From assembly GCA_945885345.1 (NCBI GenBank), contig CAMCYP010000020.1, positions 1-59,964 of the forward strand: a stretch of 59,964 bases of DNA, read 5' to 3'. Below, one piece after another: positions 29,007-37,660 of the stretch. The position numbers and the translations under genes are program-made. Origin of the DNA: Bordetella parapertussis (GTDB taxonomy: Bacteria > Pseudomonadota > Gammaproteobacteria > Burkholderiales > SG8-41). The notes beneath the pieces are model-generated. The model did not search any database, had not been told where the DNA came from, and worked only from the letters and a program-made list of their open reading frames with translations. Positions within the stretch are counted from its first letter, which is position 1; each line of letters opens with the position of its first letter.

Positions 29007-30044
29007 ATGATCGAAACCGACCGCCTGATTGCCGCCGCCCCCGCTTCCGTGCAGGAAGAGGTGTTCGAGCGCGCGCTGCGGCCCAAGGCACTCGATGAAT
29101 ATGTCGGCCAGGAAAAAATCCGCGGCCAACTGTCGATCTTTATCGAAGCGGCACGCAAGCGCAAGGAAGCGCTGGATCATGTGCTGCTGTTCGGTCCGCC
29201 GGGCCTGGGCAAAACCACGCTGGCCCACATCATCGCGCGCGAGATGGGTGTCAATCTGCGCCATACCTCGGGCCCGGTGCTGGAACGTGCCGGCGACCTC
29301 GCGGCGATACTGACCAACCTCGAACCGAATGACGTGCTGTTCATCGACGAGATCCACCGCCTGTCGCCGGTGGTTGAGGAAATCCTCTATCCGGCGCTGG
29401 AGGATTACCAGATCGACATCATGATCGGCGAAGGACCGGCTGCGCGTTCGGTCAAGCTCGACCTGCCGCCGTTCACGCTGGTTGGCGCCACCACGCGCGC
29501 CGGCATGCTGACCAACCCGCTGCGCGACCGCTTTGGCATCGTGGCGCGACTGGAGTTCTACACCACGGATGAATTGACGCGCATCGCAGAGCGTTCGGCG
29601 CGGCTGCTCGAAGTCGAGATCGATAGTGGTGGCGCGCGCGAAATTGCCGGTCGTTCGCGTGGCACGCCGCGCATTTCCAACCGGCTGCTGCGCCGGGTCC
29701 GCGATTTTGCCGAGGTGCGCGCAGACGGACGGATCACGCGCGCGGTCGCCGATGACGCGCTGAAAATGCTCGACGTGGATCCGGTAGGTCTTGATGTCAT
29801 GGACCGCAAGCTGCTGCAGGCGGTGATCGACAAGTTCGGCGGCGGGCCTGTCGGTGTCGACAACCTCGCCGCGGCGATCGGCGAAGAGCGTGACACCATC
29901 GAAGACGTGCTGGAACCGTACCTGATCCAGCAGGGTTACCTGCAGCGTACCCCGCGCGGGCGCGTCGCTACCCCAGCGGCTTATCGTCATTTTGGCCTGG
30001 CCCAGCCTGCGCGGACGGGCACGAGTGATCTCTGGAACGAGTGA
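29007..30044 (+). CDS. ruvB: Holliday junction branch migration helicase RuvB
   Basis: 345-residue AAA+ motor. Walker [11 protein letters not shown], Walker [11 protein letters not shown], sensor 1 [10 protein letters not shown] and arginine finger region [16 protein letters not shown] are intact, with the C-terminal winged helix ([12 protein letters not shown]). It follows ruvA by 41 bases. The stop overlaps the start of a radical SAM gene (TGATG). Confidence 0.97.
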   Translation: MIETDRLIAAAPASVQEEVFERALRPKALDEYVGQEKIRGQLSIFIEAARKRKEALDHVLLFGPPGLGKTTLAHIIAREMGVNLRHTSGPVLERAGDLAAILTNLEPNDVLFIDEIHRLSPVVEEILYPALEDYQIDIMIGEGPAARSVKLDLPPFTLVGATTRAGMLTNPLRDRFGIVARLEFYTTDELTRIAERSARLLEVEIDSGGAREIAGRSRGTPRISNRLLRRVRDFAEVRADGRITRAVADDALKMLDVDPVGLDVMDRKLLQAVIDKFGGGPVGVDNLAAAIGEERDTIEDVLEPYLIQQGYLQRTPRGRVATPAAYRHFGLAQPARTGTSDLWNE

Positions 30045-30784
30045 TGCTCTTCCAGATTGAAGTCACCACCCACTGTACATTCACCTGTTTTTATTGCGCC
30101 GGACGTGATATGCCGCAACGGCACATGGCGTGGCCGGTACTCGAACGGATCCTGGCGCACATCCCCGCCGGTCCGCATGTGGTGTCATTGCAGGGCGAAG
30201 GCGAGCCGACCCTGCATCCGCGGTTCTGGGACATGGTGGCGGGTGTGAAGGCGCGCGGGTTTTTGCCGACGACGATCACCAACGGCTACGAGATCGACAC
30301 CGCGCGCATGGCCGCAGAATTGCCGAACGTCGCCGTCTCCATCGACACGCTGGACGAAGCCGAGGCCACCCGCATCGGGCGCCTGAAACTGCCCCGCGTG
30401 CTGGCCAGCCTGGATCGCCTGCTCGCCACGATGGGACCGGAGCGGATACGCATCATGACAGTGGATTACGGCCAAGACCTGTCCGCACTCAGGAATTTCC
30501 TGCAGCAGAAAGGCCTGCGCCAGCATATCGTGCAGCCCCTGCAACGCAAGGAGGACTATGCCCGCCGCTATCCGGAACGGGTCTCCGCAGCAGGCCGCTA
30601 CCATTGCCAATGCCGCTTTCTGCAGGCACCGGTCATGCGCTTTTATGACATCACCGGGCGCGAGTTGCCCTGCTGTTTCATCAAGGACACTACGGCGTTC
30701 ACGTCCATCGCCGCGCTGGCCACCGATCTGGCAAAGGGTGTCGTGCCGCCGCCCTGTGCCGGTTGCCGCGAGATCATGCACTGA
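30044..30784 (+). CDS. Radical SAM protein with cysteine-rich C-terminus
   Basis: 246-residue enzyme. The [4Fe-4S]-SAM motif is Cys11-X3-Cys15-X2-Cys18 (HCTFTCFYCAG). The SAM-binding GEGEP motif follows (LQGEGEPTLHPRF), then TNGYEID. The C-terminal part has six or more Cys (CQC, CC, CAGC), which suggests a SPASM-like auxiliary cluster as in peptide-modifying or dehydrogenase maturases. No precursor peptide is obvious nearby. The start ATG shares bases with the ruvB stop. It stands between ruvB and ybgC, where usually no gene lies. The reaction is not predictable. Confidence 0.82.
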   Translation: MLFQIEVTTHCTFTCFYCAGRDMPQRHMAWPVLERILAHIPAGPHVVSLQGEGEPTLHPRFWDMVAGVKARGFLPTTITNGYEIDTARMAAELPNVAVSIDTLDEAEATRIGRLKLPRVLASLDRLLATMGPERIRIMTVDYGQDLSALRNFLQQKGLRQHIVQPLQRKEDYARRYPERVSAAGRYHCQCRFLQAPVMRFYDITGRELPCCFIKDTTAFTSIAALATDLAKGVVPPPCAGCREIMH

Positions 30785-30804
30785 AGTGCCGGTCTGCGCC
30801 GGAT

Positions 30805-30838
30805 TATAATTTATAACACATTGTTTTAATTATATATT
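30805..30838 (+). promoter_or_regulatory. AT-rich promoter region before ybgC, with AT repeat copy C (30814-30835)
   Basis: A perfect -10 hexamer, TATAAT, lies at 30805-30810, 34 bases before the proposed ybgC start. A weak -35, CTGAAG, sits 18 bases upstream. Overlapping it is TAACACATTGTTTTAATTATAT, a close match to the intergenic repeat copies at 773 and 37572. Confidence 0.45.
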
Positions 30839-31300
30839 TTGAGAAAACAACTCCCCGGATCCTCATCAAAAACAAAGGCCGCCAGCGGCGGCGCACGGCG
30901 CCAACCCTTTTGCTGGCCGATCCGCGTTTATTACGAAGACACCGATGCCGGTGGCGTGGTGTTTTACGCGAACTACCTGGGTTTCATGGAACGTGCGCGC
31001 ACCGAGTGGCTGCGCGCGCTGGGTTTCGAACAGCCGGAGATGGCGGCGCAGGATGGCGTGCTGTTTGTGGTGCACGCGGTGAACATCAAATATCTGAAAC
31101 CGTCGCGGTTCAACGACAGCTTGCAGGTCACCGTGGAAGTCGTTAACGTCGGCGGCAGCCGCATCCGGTTTTTGCAGCGAGTGCTGCGCGGGGACGAGGA
31201 GATCACGCGGGCAGAGGTCGAGGTCGTGTGTGTCAGCACCGATACTTTCAGACCGGCCCGCATGCCCGACGCGATGCATACGACAATAGAAAAAATATAG
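30839..31300 (+). CDS. ybgC: Tol-Pal system acyl-CoA thioesterase YbgC
   Basis: Hot-dog thioesterase (153 residues as drawn) that heads the tol-pal cluster. The catalytic region YYEDTDAGGVVFYANYLGFMERARTEWLR is intact, and the DGVLFVVHAVNIKYLKPSRFND segment is typical. The start is uncertain: no ATG precedes the conserved core, so TTG 30839 is used, giving an unusual roughly 28-residue basic leader (KQLPGSSSKTKAASGGARR). The core is firm. It leads into tolQ after 22 bases. Confidence 0.9.
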   Translation: MRKQLPGSSSKTKAASGGARRQPFCWPIRVYYEDTDAGGVVFYANYLGFMERARTEWLRALGFEQPEMAAQDGVLFVVHAVNIKYLKPSRFNDSLQVTVEVVNVGGSRIRFLQRVLRGDEEITRAEVEVVCVSTDTFRPARMPDAMHTTIEKI

Positions 31301-31322
31301 TACGAGAAACGGGAACGAAAAA

Positions 31323-32006
31323 TTGAACGCTACGCTTACGAATGACATGTCCGTGCTCAGCCTGATCACCGGCGCGAGTGTGCCGGTGCAGCTGGTGATG
31401 CTGATTCTCCTGCTGTCGTCGCTGTTTTCCTGGTATTACATTTTCCTCAAGGTGCTCACGCTACGCCGCGCGGCGCAGCAGACCGCCGAGTTCGAGCGCC
31501 AGTTCTGGAGCGGTGCCGACCTGAAGGATCTGTTCCAGCGTGCGGTCAATGCGCGGGATTCCGCGGGCAGCCTCGAACGTATTTTCGAAGCCGGTTTCCG
31601 CGAATTCACCAAGCACCGGCGCGAGCCCGGCACCGATGTCGGTGCGCTGATGGACAGCACGCGGCGCGCAATGCGCGCCACCTACCAGCGCGAAATGGAC
31701 AAGCTCGAATCCTCGCTGTCCTTCCTTGCCTCGGTCGGTTCGGTCAGCCCGTACGTCGGCCTGCTCGGCACGGTGTGGGGCATTATGAATTCCTTTCGCG
31801 GGCTGGCCAATGTCGGGCAGGCGACGCTGAGTCATGTCGCACCGGGTATCGCCGAAGCGCTGATTGCCACAGCGATCGGCCTGTTCGCGGCGATTCCGGC
31901 GGTGGTCGCCTACAACCGTTTCGCGGGCGACGTGAACCAGCTGGCGATCCGCTTCGACGCGTTCACTGAAGAGTTCTCCAACATCCTGCAGCGTCAGGTA
32001 CATTGA
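31323..32006 (+). CDS. tolQ: Tol-Pal proton channel subunit TolQ
   Basis: 227-residue MotA/ExbB-type inner-membrane protein with three helices (about 17-40, 135-157, 170-195). It includes SFLASVGSVSPYVGLLGTVWGIM and the polar third helix EALIATAIGLFAAIPAVVAYN. With TolR it converts proton flow into force for TolA-Pal at the division site. TTG 31323 is preferred because GGGAACG lies upstream. ATG 31347 is an alternative without a binding site. Confidence 0.95.
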   Translation: MNATLTNDMSVLSLITGASVPVQLVMLILLLSSLFSWYYIFLKVLTLRRAAQQTAEFERQFWSGADLKDLFQRAVNARDSAGSLERIFEAGFREFTKHRREPGTDVGALMDSTRRAMRATYQREMDKLESSLSFLASVGSVSPYVGLLGTVWGIMNSFRGLANVGQATLSHVAPGIAEALIATAIGLFAAIPAVVAYNRFAGDVNQLAIRFDAFTEEFSNILQRQVH

Positions 32007-32013
32007 CTTCCCG

Positions 32014-32433
32014 ATGCTGATCGAAAAACGCAGCGGCCGTCGTCTGATCAACCAGATCAACGTTGTGCCGTACATCGATGTGATGCTGGTTTTGCTGGTG
32101 ATTTTCATGGTCACCGCGCCGATGATGAACCCGAGCAAGGTGGATTTGCCGTCGGTGGGAAAGTCATCCGAAATAAAGACCCCGCCGCTGCAGATCATGG
32201 TCGACAAAAAAGGTGACCTTACTTTTCGTGACCAGGACGGCAAGGCGGATCGCAAGGTGAAATGGGACGAAGTGATCGCCCTGATCAAGGAGCGGCAGTC
32301 CCGCAATCCGGAGCAGGCGGTAGTGATTGCCGCAGACAAGGGCGTGCTCTACGAAAAAGTGGTCGAAGTCATGAATACGCTGCAGCAGAACAACGTGCAG
32401 CGGGTAGGGCTGCTGGTCCGCTCTGGTAACTAA
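32014..32433 (+). CDS. tolR: Tol-Pal subunit TolR
   Basis: 139-residue ExbD-type protein. A short basic N-terminus (RSGRRLINQINVVPYIDVMLVLLVIFMVTAP) holds the essential transmembrane Asp, followed by a periplasmic domain ending NTLQQNNVQRVGLLV. It forms the proton channel with TolQ. It starts 7 bases after tolQ and its last stop base is shared with the tolA start. Confidence 0.96.
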   Translation: MLIEKRSGRRLINQINVVPYIDVMLVLLVIFMVTAPMMNPSKVDLPSVGKSSEIKTPPLQIMVDKKGDLTFRDQDGKADRKVKWDEVIALIKERQSRNPEQAVVIAADKGVLYEKVVEVMNTLQQNNVQRVGLLVRSGN

Positions 32434-33239
32434 TGAGCGCGGCCGCGATCAACTCCCGCGAACAGGCCCTCGCCGGCGGGCTGGCCTTCGCGACGCATGT
32501 GCTGTTCCTGATCCTGATGGTGTTCGGCGTAAGCTGGCAGCACAAACAAATCGACACCGCAGTGGTCGTCGATCTCTGGCGTGATCTGCCGGCAGTGGCG
32601 CTGCCCCGGGCCGAGGCGCCGCCACCCCCAGCCGTCAAGCCCGAGCCGCCACCTCCCGCGCCCAAGGTCGAAGTCAAGCCGCCGCCCAAACCGGAGCCTG
32701 TACCTGTAGCCAAGCCGGACATTGCGCTGAAAGAAAAGCAGGAGAAGGAACGCAAGCTGAAGGAGCGGCAGGCGGCGGAAGAAAAGAAAAAACTCGCAAT
32801 GGAAAAAGCGCGTGAAGAAGCGCTGGAGAAAAAGAAACGCGCCGAAGCCGAGGTGCTGAAAAAGAAACAGACCGCGGAAGCCGACGCCAAACGTGCCGCG
32901 GCTGAACAGGAAAAAATGCGGGCCGCTGAAGCCGCACAGCGGGCGGCCGCCAGTCAGAGGGAAATCGACAAGTACATGAACGGTATCCGTACCCAGGTCA
33001 GGCGTGGGCTTGTGGTGCCGCCCAGCGTGCAAGGCAATCCGGAGGCCGATTTCACCGTGACGCTCTTGCCTGGTGGCGAGGTGCTGGACGTTCGCCTCAA
33101 CAAGAGCAGCGGCAATGCGGCATATGACGCGGCCATTGAGGCGGCGATCCGCAAGGGGCAACCGTACACGGTTCCGACCGGAGACCAGTTTCAGCAGTAT
33201 TTTCGCCGCTTCACCATGGCCTTCAGGCCGGTTCAGTAA
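32433..33239 (+). CDS. tolA: Tol-Pal trans-periplasmic protein TolA
   Basis: 268 residues. One N-terminal helix (about 14-33) is followed by a Pro-rich stretch (PPPPAVKPEPPPPAPKVEVKPPPKPEP). Then comes a long Lys/Glu/Ala coiled helix (residues about 95-175, KEKQEKERKLKERQAAEEKKK) and a C-terminal TolB/Pal-contact domain (MNGIRTQVRRGLVVPPSVQGN to the end). The layout is that of TolA domains I-III. It spans the periplasm to reach Pal during division. It is shorter than the E. coli protein, with a short domain II. Confidence 0.94.
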   Translation: MSAAAINSREQALAGGLAFATHVLFLILMVFGVSWQHKQIDTAVVVDLWRDLPAVALPRAEAPPPPAVKPEPPPPAPKVEVKPPPKPEPVPVAKPDIALKEKQEKERKLKERQAAEEKKKLAMEKAREEALEKKKRAEAEVLKKKQTAEADAKRAAAEQEKMRAAEAAQRAAASQREIDKYMNGIRTQVRRGLVVPPSVQGNPEADFTVTLLPGGEVLDVRLNKSSGNAAYDAAIEAAIRKGQPYTVPTGDQFQQYFRRFTMAFRPVQ

Positions 33240-33321
33240 TATTTCTGCATGACAATGACAATGAACCCGGGCGCAAACTGGCGGTCACACATACCAGACC
33301 TCAGTATCGAACCAGAAAAAG

Positions 33322-34605
33322 ATGAAAAATCTTAAAACAGTACTGTTATTTATCGGGCTGGTCTTGCTGGCCCAGACGGCGTCAGCCCAGCTCCGGATCG
33401 AGGTGGTCGGCGGTGGCGCGACACAGATTCCGGTGGCCATCGTGCCCTTCCGTGCCGAAGAAGGCCTGGCTCAGCGCCTGACGCCGGTGGTTGCGGCCGA
33501 CCTTGCGCGCAGCGGCCTGTTCAAGATTGTCGATGCCGGCGGCATGAATCCGGTGCCGTACGAGCCCGAGCAGGTAAATTACCCACAATGGCGTGCCCGC
33601 GGTGCCGACGCTGTGGTGATCGGTTCCGTCACCAAGGCTCCAGATGGCCGTTATGACATCCGTTTCCGCGTCATGGATGCCGTCAAGCAGACGCAGATCG
33701 CCGGGTTTGTCTATTTCGCCACCGAAAACCAGCTGCGGCTGACCGCGCACAAGATTGCCGATGTCATTTACGAAAAGCTCACCGGCGACACCGGGGTGTT
33801 CGCAACCCGCATTACCTACGTCGTCAAACGCGGCACGCGCTACGAACTGCATGTTGCCGATGCCGACGGTTTCGGCGCGCAAAGCGTGCTGGCATCGAAC
33901 GAGCCGATCATTTCGCCGGCGTGGTCGCCGGACGGCACACGGCTCGCCTATGTGTCCTTCGAACAGAAAAAGCCGGTGGTCTATGTGCAGTCACTGACCA
34001 CCGGCGGCCGCCAGGCCGTGGCGGCCTTCCGTGGCAGCAACAGCGCGCCGGCGTGGTCGCCGGACGGCAGGCGGCTGGCGGTGACGCTGACCCGCGACGG
34101 CGGTTCGCAGCTGTTCCTGATCAATGCCGATGGTTCGGGTGCGCCGCAACGGCTGACGCAGAGCGCGGCGATCGACACGGAAGCCAATTTTTCGCCCGAT
34201 GGCCAGTCGATATTGTTTACTTCGGATCGCGGCGGCGGCCCGCAGATTTATCGTATTCCCGTCAGCGGCGGTGTGCCGCAGCGCGTGACCTTCGAAGGCA
34301 CTTACAACGTGTCGGCGCGGCACAGTCCCGACGGCAAGAGTTTCACCTTCATCCAGCGCAACGGCGGCCGATTCAATGTCGCGGTGCAGGATTTCGCGAC
34401 ACGCCAGGTGCAGGTGCTGACCGATGGTGGTGTTGATGAATCGCCGAGTTTTGCGCCGAACAACAAGATCATCCTCTATGCGACCGAGGTCGGGGGCCGT
34501 GGTATATTGGCCGCCGTTTCCAGCGATGGTCGCATCAAGCAACGTTTTACCGCTGATGTCGGGGATGCGCGTGAACCTGCGTGGAGTCCCGTGGTCAATA
34601 AATAA
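33322..34605 (+). CDS. tolB: Tol-Pal beta-propeller protein TolB
   Basis: 427-residue periplasmic protein with a signal peptide (cut near ASA-QL, residue 22). An N-terminal alpha/beta domain (IPVAIVPFRAEEGLAQRLTPVVAADLARSGLFKIVD) is followed by a six-bladed propeller whose blades carry SPAWSPDGTRLAYVSFE, APAWSPDGRRLAVTL and related repeats. It controls Pal availability to peptidoglycan. It follows tolA by 82 bases. Confidence 0.96.
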   Translation: MKNLKTVLLFIGLVLLAQTASAQLRIEVVGGGATQIPVAIVPFRAEEGLAQRLTPVVAADLARSGLFKIVDAGGMNPVPYEPEQVNYPQWRARGADAVVIGSVTKAPDGRYDIRFRVMDAVKQTQIAGFVYFATENQLRLTAHKIADVIYEKLTGDTGVFATRITYVVKRGTRYELHVADADGFGAQSVLASNEPIISPAWSPDGTRLAYVSFEQKKPVVYVQSLTTGGRQAVAAFRGSNSAPAWSPDGRRLAVTLTRDGGSQLFLINADGSGAPQRLTQSAAIDTEANFSPDGQSILFTSDRGGGPQIYRIPVSGGVPQRVTFEGTYNVSARHSPDGKSFTFIQRNGGRFNVAVQDFATRQVQVLTDGGVDESPSFAPNNKIILYATEVGGRGILAAVSSDGRIKQRFTADVGDAREPAWSPVVNK

Positions 34606-34645
34606 ATCCTCAGCAAAACCACCCCAGTCGACAAGGAGCTGAATC

Positions 34646-35191
34646 ATGAAACGCATACTTACCGTAGTACTGGCAACGGCAATACTCGCCGCCTGCAGCA
34701 GCACGCCCACCAAGGAACAGGACGGCGCCACCGTCGAAGACCGTGGCGGGGCAGGTTCGGCGGCGGCAAAACCGCCGGTGGCCAGCGGACCGACCACCAC
34801 GCCGCTGGATCCCAAGGGCGTGTCGGCGAACCCGCTGAAAGATCCTTCCAACGTGTTGTCCAAGCGCAGTGTCTATTTCGAACTTGACAGCAACATCGTC
34901 AAGGAAGAGTTCAAGCCGCTGGTTGCGGCGCACGCGCGCTACCTGCAGCAGAACCGCGGGCAGAAAATGACCGTGCAGGGCAATGCCGACGAACGCGGCA
35001 GCCGTGAATACAACCTCGCGCTGGGCCAGCGTCGTGCCGATGCCGTCAAGCAGATGATGACGTTGCTGGGCGCGCAAAGCGACCAGATCGAGACCGTCAG
35101 CTTTGGTGAAGAAAAGCCCAAGTCCACGGGACACGATGAGGCGAGCTGGTCCGAGAACCGCCGTGCCGATCTCGCGTATCCGAACGACTGA
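34646..35191 (+). CDS. pal: Peptidoglycan-associated lipoprotein Pal
   Basis: 181-residue outer-membrane lipoprotein. The lipobox ILAAC gives Cys17 as the lipidated residue. A low-complexity linker (to about residue 70) precedes the OmpA-like domain with SVYFELDSN and the peptidoglycan-binding NADERGSREYNLALGQRRAD. ATG 34646 has AAGGAG at good spacing. Confidence 0.97.
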   Translation: MKRILTVVLATAILAACSSTPTKEQDGATVEDRGGAGSAAAKPPVASGPTTTPLDPKGVSANPLKDPSNVLSKRSVYFELDSNIVKEEFKPLVAAHARYLQQNRGQKMTVQGNADERGSREYNLALGQRRADAVKQMMTLLGAQSDQIETVSFGEEKPKSTGHDEASWSENRRADLAYPND

Positions 35192-35199
35192 TCCGGCAC

Positions 35200-36036
35200 A
35201 TGTGGTCGCGTAAACTGCGCGCGTCGCTGGGCGCGCTGATGCTGTGTTCCGGTGTGCTGGCCGCCGCGCCCGCGGCAGCGGGCATGTTTGACGACGAGAT
35301 TGCGCGCAAGCAGATCGCCGACCAGCAGAAACGTGTCGACGAACTGCGCCAGCAGGCCGACGGCATGGCCGCGCGCCTAGGCAAAATCGAGGATGACGCC
35401 AAGTCGCAGCCGGTACTCGCGCTGGCCTCGGAAATCGAAAAGCTGCGCGAGGAAATGCGCGGCCTGCGCGGCCAGATCGAAGTGCTCGGCAACAACATCG
35501 AGGGCGTGACCAAACGCCAGCGCGACATGTATGTCGATCTCGACCAGCGGCTGCGCCGTTTTGAGCAGCCGGGCGCGGCCATCGCACCCGCTGCCGGCGC
35601 TGCAACTCCCGGCGCGGCCGCAGCGGAGGCGCCGAAAGCGGCTGCCGTGGCGACGGTCAGCGTCGAAGAAAACGAAGCTTATGAGCGCGCCCAGGGCCAG
35701 CGTCGCATCGGCAATTACCAGGGCGCCATCACCGCCTTCCAGGGTTTTGTCGCGAAATATCCGAAAAGCACGCTGGCGCCACGCGCCCAGTACTGGATCG
35801 GCGATTCATATTTCAACCTGCGCGACTTCAAGAATGCGATCGCCAGCCAGCAAAAACTTTTGGCTTCATACCCCGACAGTACCTCGGTGCCGGATGCGCT
35901 GCTGAACATGGCGAGCTCGCAGCTGGAGGCAGGGGATACCGCCACTGCGCGCAAGACCATGGATGGCCTGATCGCGCGTTATCCGTCTTCCGAAGCGGCG
36001 GAAAAAGCCCGCCGCCGCGTCGCCAACCTGCGCTGA
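35200..36036 (+). CDS. cpoB: Cell division coordinator CpoB (YbgF)
   Basis: 278-residue periplasmic protein. It has a signal peptide (ends APAAAG), an N-terminal trimeric coiled coil (about 25-110: ARKQIADQQKRVDELRQQAD), an Ala/Pro linker, and C-terminal TPR repeats (about 150-278: AYERAQGQRRIGNYQGAITAFQGF, SYFNLRDFKNAIASQQKLL). It links outer-membrane constriction to septal wall synthesis with the Tol complex. It starts 8 bases after pal. Confidence 0.94.
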   Translation: MWSRKLRASLGALMLCSGVLAAAPAAAGMFDDEIARKQIADQQKRVDELRQQADGMAARLGKIEDDAKSQPVLALASEIEKLREEMRGLRGQIEVLGNNIEGVTKRQRDMYVDLDQRLRRFEQPGAAIAPAAGAATPGAAAAEAPKAAAVATVSVEENEAYERAQGQRRIGNYQGAITAFQGFVAKYPKSTLAPRAQYWIGDSYFNLRDFKNAIASQQKLLASYPDSTSVPDALLNMASSQLEAGDTATARKTMDGLIARYPSSEAAEKARRRVANLR

Positions 36037-36077
36037 ACAGGGCTCCGCACGGCCGGTTTTTCCGGCAAAATCCGGCA

Positions 36078-36761
36078 GTGAACCCGACCCTCATCGAACA
36101 ACCCGCGGCTGCCACGGCCGTTGCGACGCTGCGCGTCACTGAAATCTTTTTCTCGCTGCAGGGTGAAACCAGCCGCGTCGGCCTGCCGACGGTATTCGTG
36201 CGCCTCACCGGTTGTCCGCTGCGTTGCGGCTACTGCGACACCGCGTATGCCTTCCACGGCGGCGAATCGCTGACACTGACGGCAATACTTGAACGCGTCG
36301 CTGCCCATGGCGCGCGCCATGTCACGCTTACTGGCGGTGAACCGCTGGCGCAGAAACATGCACAGACTTTGCTGCGGCAGCTGGCTGATGCCGGTTATTC
36401 GGTGTCGCTGGAAACCAGCGGCGCGCTCGACGTGTCCGGGGTTGATGCACGCATTTCAAAAATTCTAGATTTAAAAACGCCTGGCTCCGGCGAATCCGCG
36501 CGCAACCTGTGGTCCAACCTGGCGCACCTGACGCCGCATGACGAAATCAAGTTCGTGTTGTGCGACGAAGAGGATTATGTGTGGGCGCGGCAGCAGTTGC
36601 AGGAACACGGACTTGCAGCCTTGTGCCCGGTGCTGTTTTCGCCGGTGCACGGCCAGCTTGAACCGCGTCGTCTCGCTGAATGGATACTGCGCGACCGCTT
36701 GCCGGTGCGCCTGCAGCTGCAGCTGCACAAGCTGCTGTGGGGCGAAGTTCCCGGACATTGA
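36078..36761 (+). CDS. queE: 7-carboxy-7-deazaguanine synthase QueE
   Basis: 227-residue radical SAM enzyme of queuosine synthesis that turns 6-carboxy-tetrahydropterin into 7-carboxy-7-deazaguanine. The cluster motif is Cys-X3-Cys-X2-Cys in LTGCPLRCGYCDTAYAF, followed by VTLTGGEPLAQ. The start is GTG 36078. It is 41 bases downstream of cpoB and upstream of queC, a common arrangement. Confidence 0.95.
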   Translation: MNPTLIEQPAAATAVATLRVTEIFFSLQGETSRVGLPTVFVRLTGCPLRCGYCDTAYAFHGGESLTLTAILERVAAHGARHVTLTGGEPLAQKHAQTLLRQLADAGYSVSLETSGALDVSGVDARISKILDLKTPGSGESARNLWSNLAHLTPHDEIKFVLCDEEDYVWARQQLQEHGLAALCPVLFSPVHGQLEPRRLAEWILRDRLPVRLQLQLHKLLWGEVPGH

Positions 36762-36779
36762 AGCGGTGATTGAGTGATG

Positions 36780-36860
36780 AGGTAACTAAGTGATTAAGTG
36801 ATTAAGTCTATAGTGCCGAGGATCCGCTTTTCACCTAATAACCTAATCACTTAGTTACCT
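36780..36860. repeat. Long inverted repeat with 8-bp tandem units between queE and queC
   Basis: AGGTAACTAAGTGATTA (36780-36796) is repeated in perfect inverse at 36844-36860, a 17-bp stem with a 47-base loop. The left arm continues as tandem TAAGTGAT units. Outer sequences (tgagtgat near 36771, atcactca near 36889) repeat the same word. It carries no ORF. Confidence 0.75.
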
Positions 36861-36901
36861 GATTACTTAAGCCCCCAATCACTCATTACACAGAATTACT
36901 C

Positions 36902-37573
36902 ATGACCAAAGCCGTAATCCTGCTCTCAGGCGGACTCGATTCCGCAACCACGCTGGCCATTGCCCGCGCCGAAGGCCATGACTGTTATTCCCTTTCGGTG
37001 GATTACGGCCAGCGCCACCGTTCCGAGCTGGACGCAGCGGTGCGCGTTGCCAGGTCACTGGGCGCTGTGGCGCACAAGGTGGTGCGCATTGACCTCGGTG
37101 CCGTCGGCGGCTCGGCGCTGACCGATCCTGCGATTGCAGTGCCGGTGGACGGTCTGCAACCGGGCATACCGGTGACCTATGTTCCGGCGCGCAATACCAT
37201 CATGCTGTCCATGGCGCTGGCATACGCCGAGGTCAGCGGTGCACAACACATTTATTTCGGCGCCAATGCCGTCGATTACTCCGGTTATCCGGATTGCCGG
37301 CCGGATTACATGCGTGCGTTTGAAGCGCTGGCGAATCTCGCCACCAAGGCCGCGGTCGAAGGCCGGCCGCTCAAGCTGCACACGCCCATCATCGAGCTCA
37401 GCAAGGCCGAGATCATCCGCCGTGGTGTTGCGCTGGGTGTCGATTACGCGCTGACCGTGTCCTGTTATCAGGCCGATGCGGCCGGCCGCGCCTGCGGCGT
37501 CTGCGATTCCTGCCGCCTGCGTCGCGCGGGTTTTGAGCAGGCCGCGGTCCCAGACCCGACCCCTTATAAATAA
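36902..37573 (+). CDS. queC: 7-cyano-7-deazaguanine synthase QueC
   Basis: 223-residue ATP-dependent enzyme converting 7-carboxy-7-deazaguanine to preQ0. The PP-loop SGGLDSATT is at the N-terminus and the zinc site is at the end ([20 protein letters not shown]). The [12 protein letters not shown] and [16 protein letters not shown] segments are typical. Length is normal. Confidence 0.97.
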   Translation: MTKAVILLSGGLDSATTLAIARAEGHDCYSLSVDYGQRHRSELDAAVRVARSLGAVAHKVVRIDLGAVGGSALTDPAIAVPVDGLQPGIPVTYVPARNTIMLSMALAYAEVSGAQHIYFGANAVDYSGYPDCRPDYMRAFEALANLATKAAVEGRPLKLHTPIIELSKAEIIRRGVALGVDYALTVSCYQADAAGRACGVCDSCRLRRAGFEQAAVPDPTPYK

Positions 37574-37594
37574 TACAATAAAAACAATTAGTTA
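37572..37594 (-). repeat. AT-rich intergenic repeat, copy B
   Basis: In the minus orientation this reads TAACTAATTGTTTTTATTGTATT, nearly the same as copy A at 773-798. It lies just after the queC stop, in the 87-base gap before the YeeE/YedE gene. Confidence 0.45.
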
Positions 37595-37660
37595 CTGAGT
37601 ATCTGCGGGCAGGCAGTAGACTCGCCGCAAGCAGGCGCAGTGGCGCGCCGGAGGAGCTTC

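Noticed and set aside
36762..36901. preQ1 riboswitch upstream of queC
   Set aside because: The sequence lacks the C-rich hairpin and A-rich tail of a preQ1 aptamer; it is explained by the inverted repeat.
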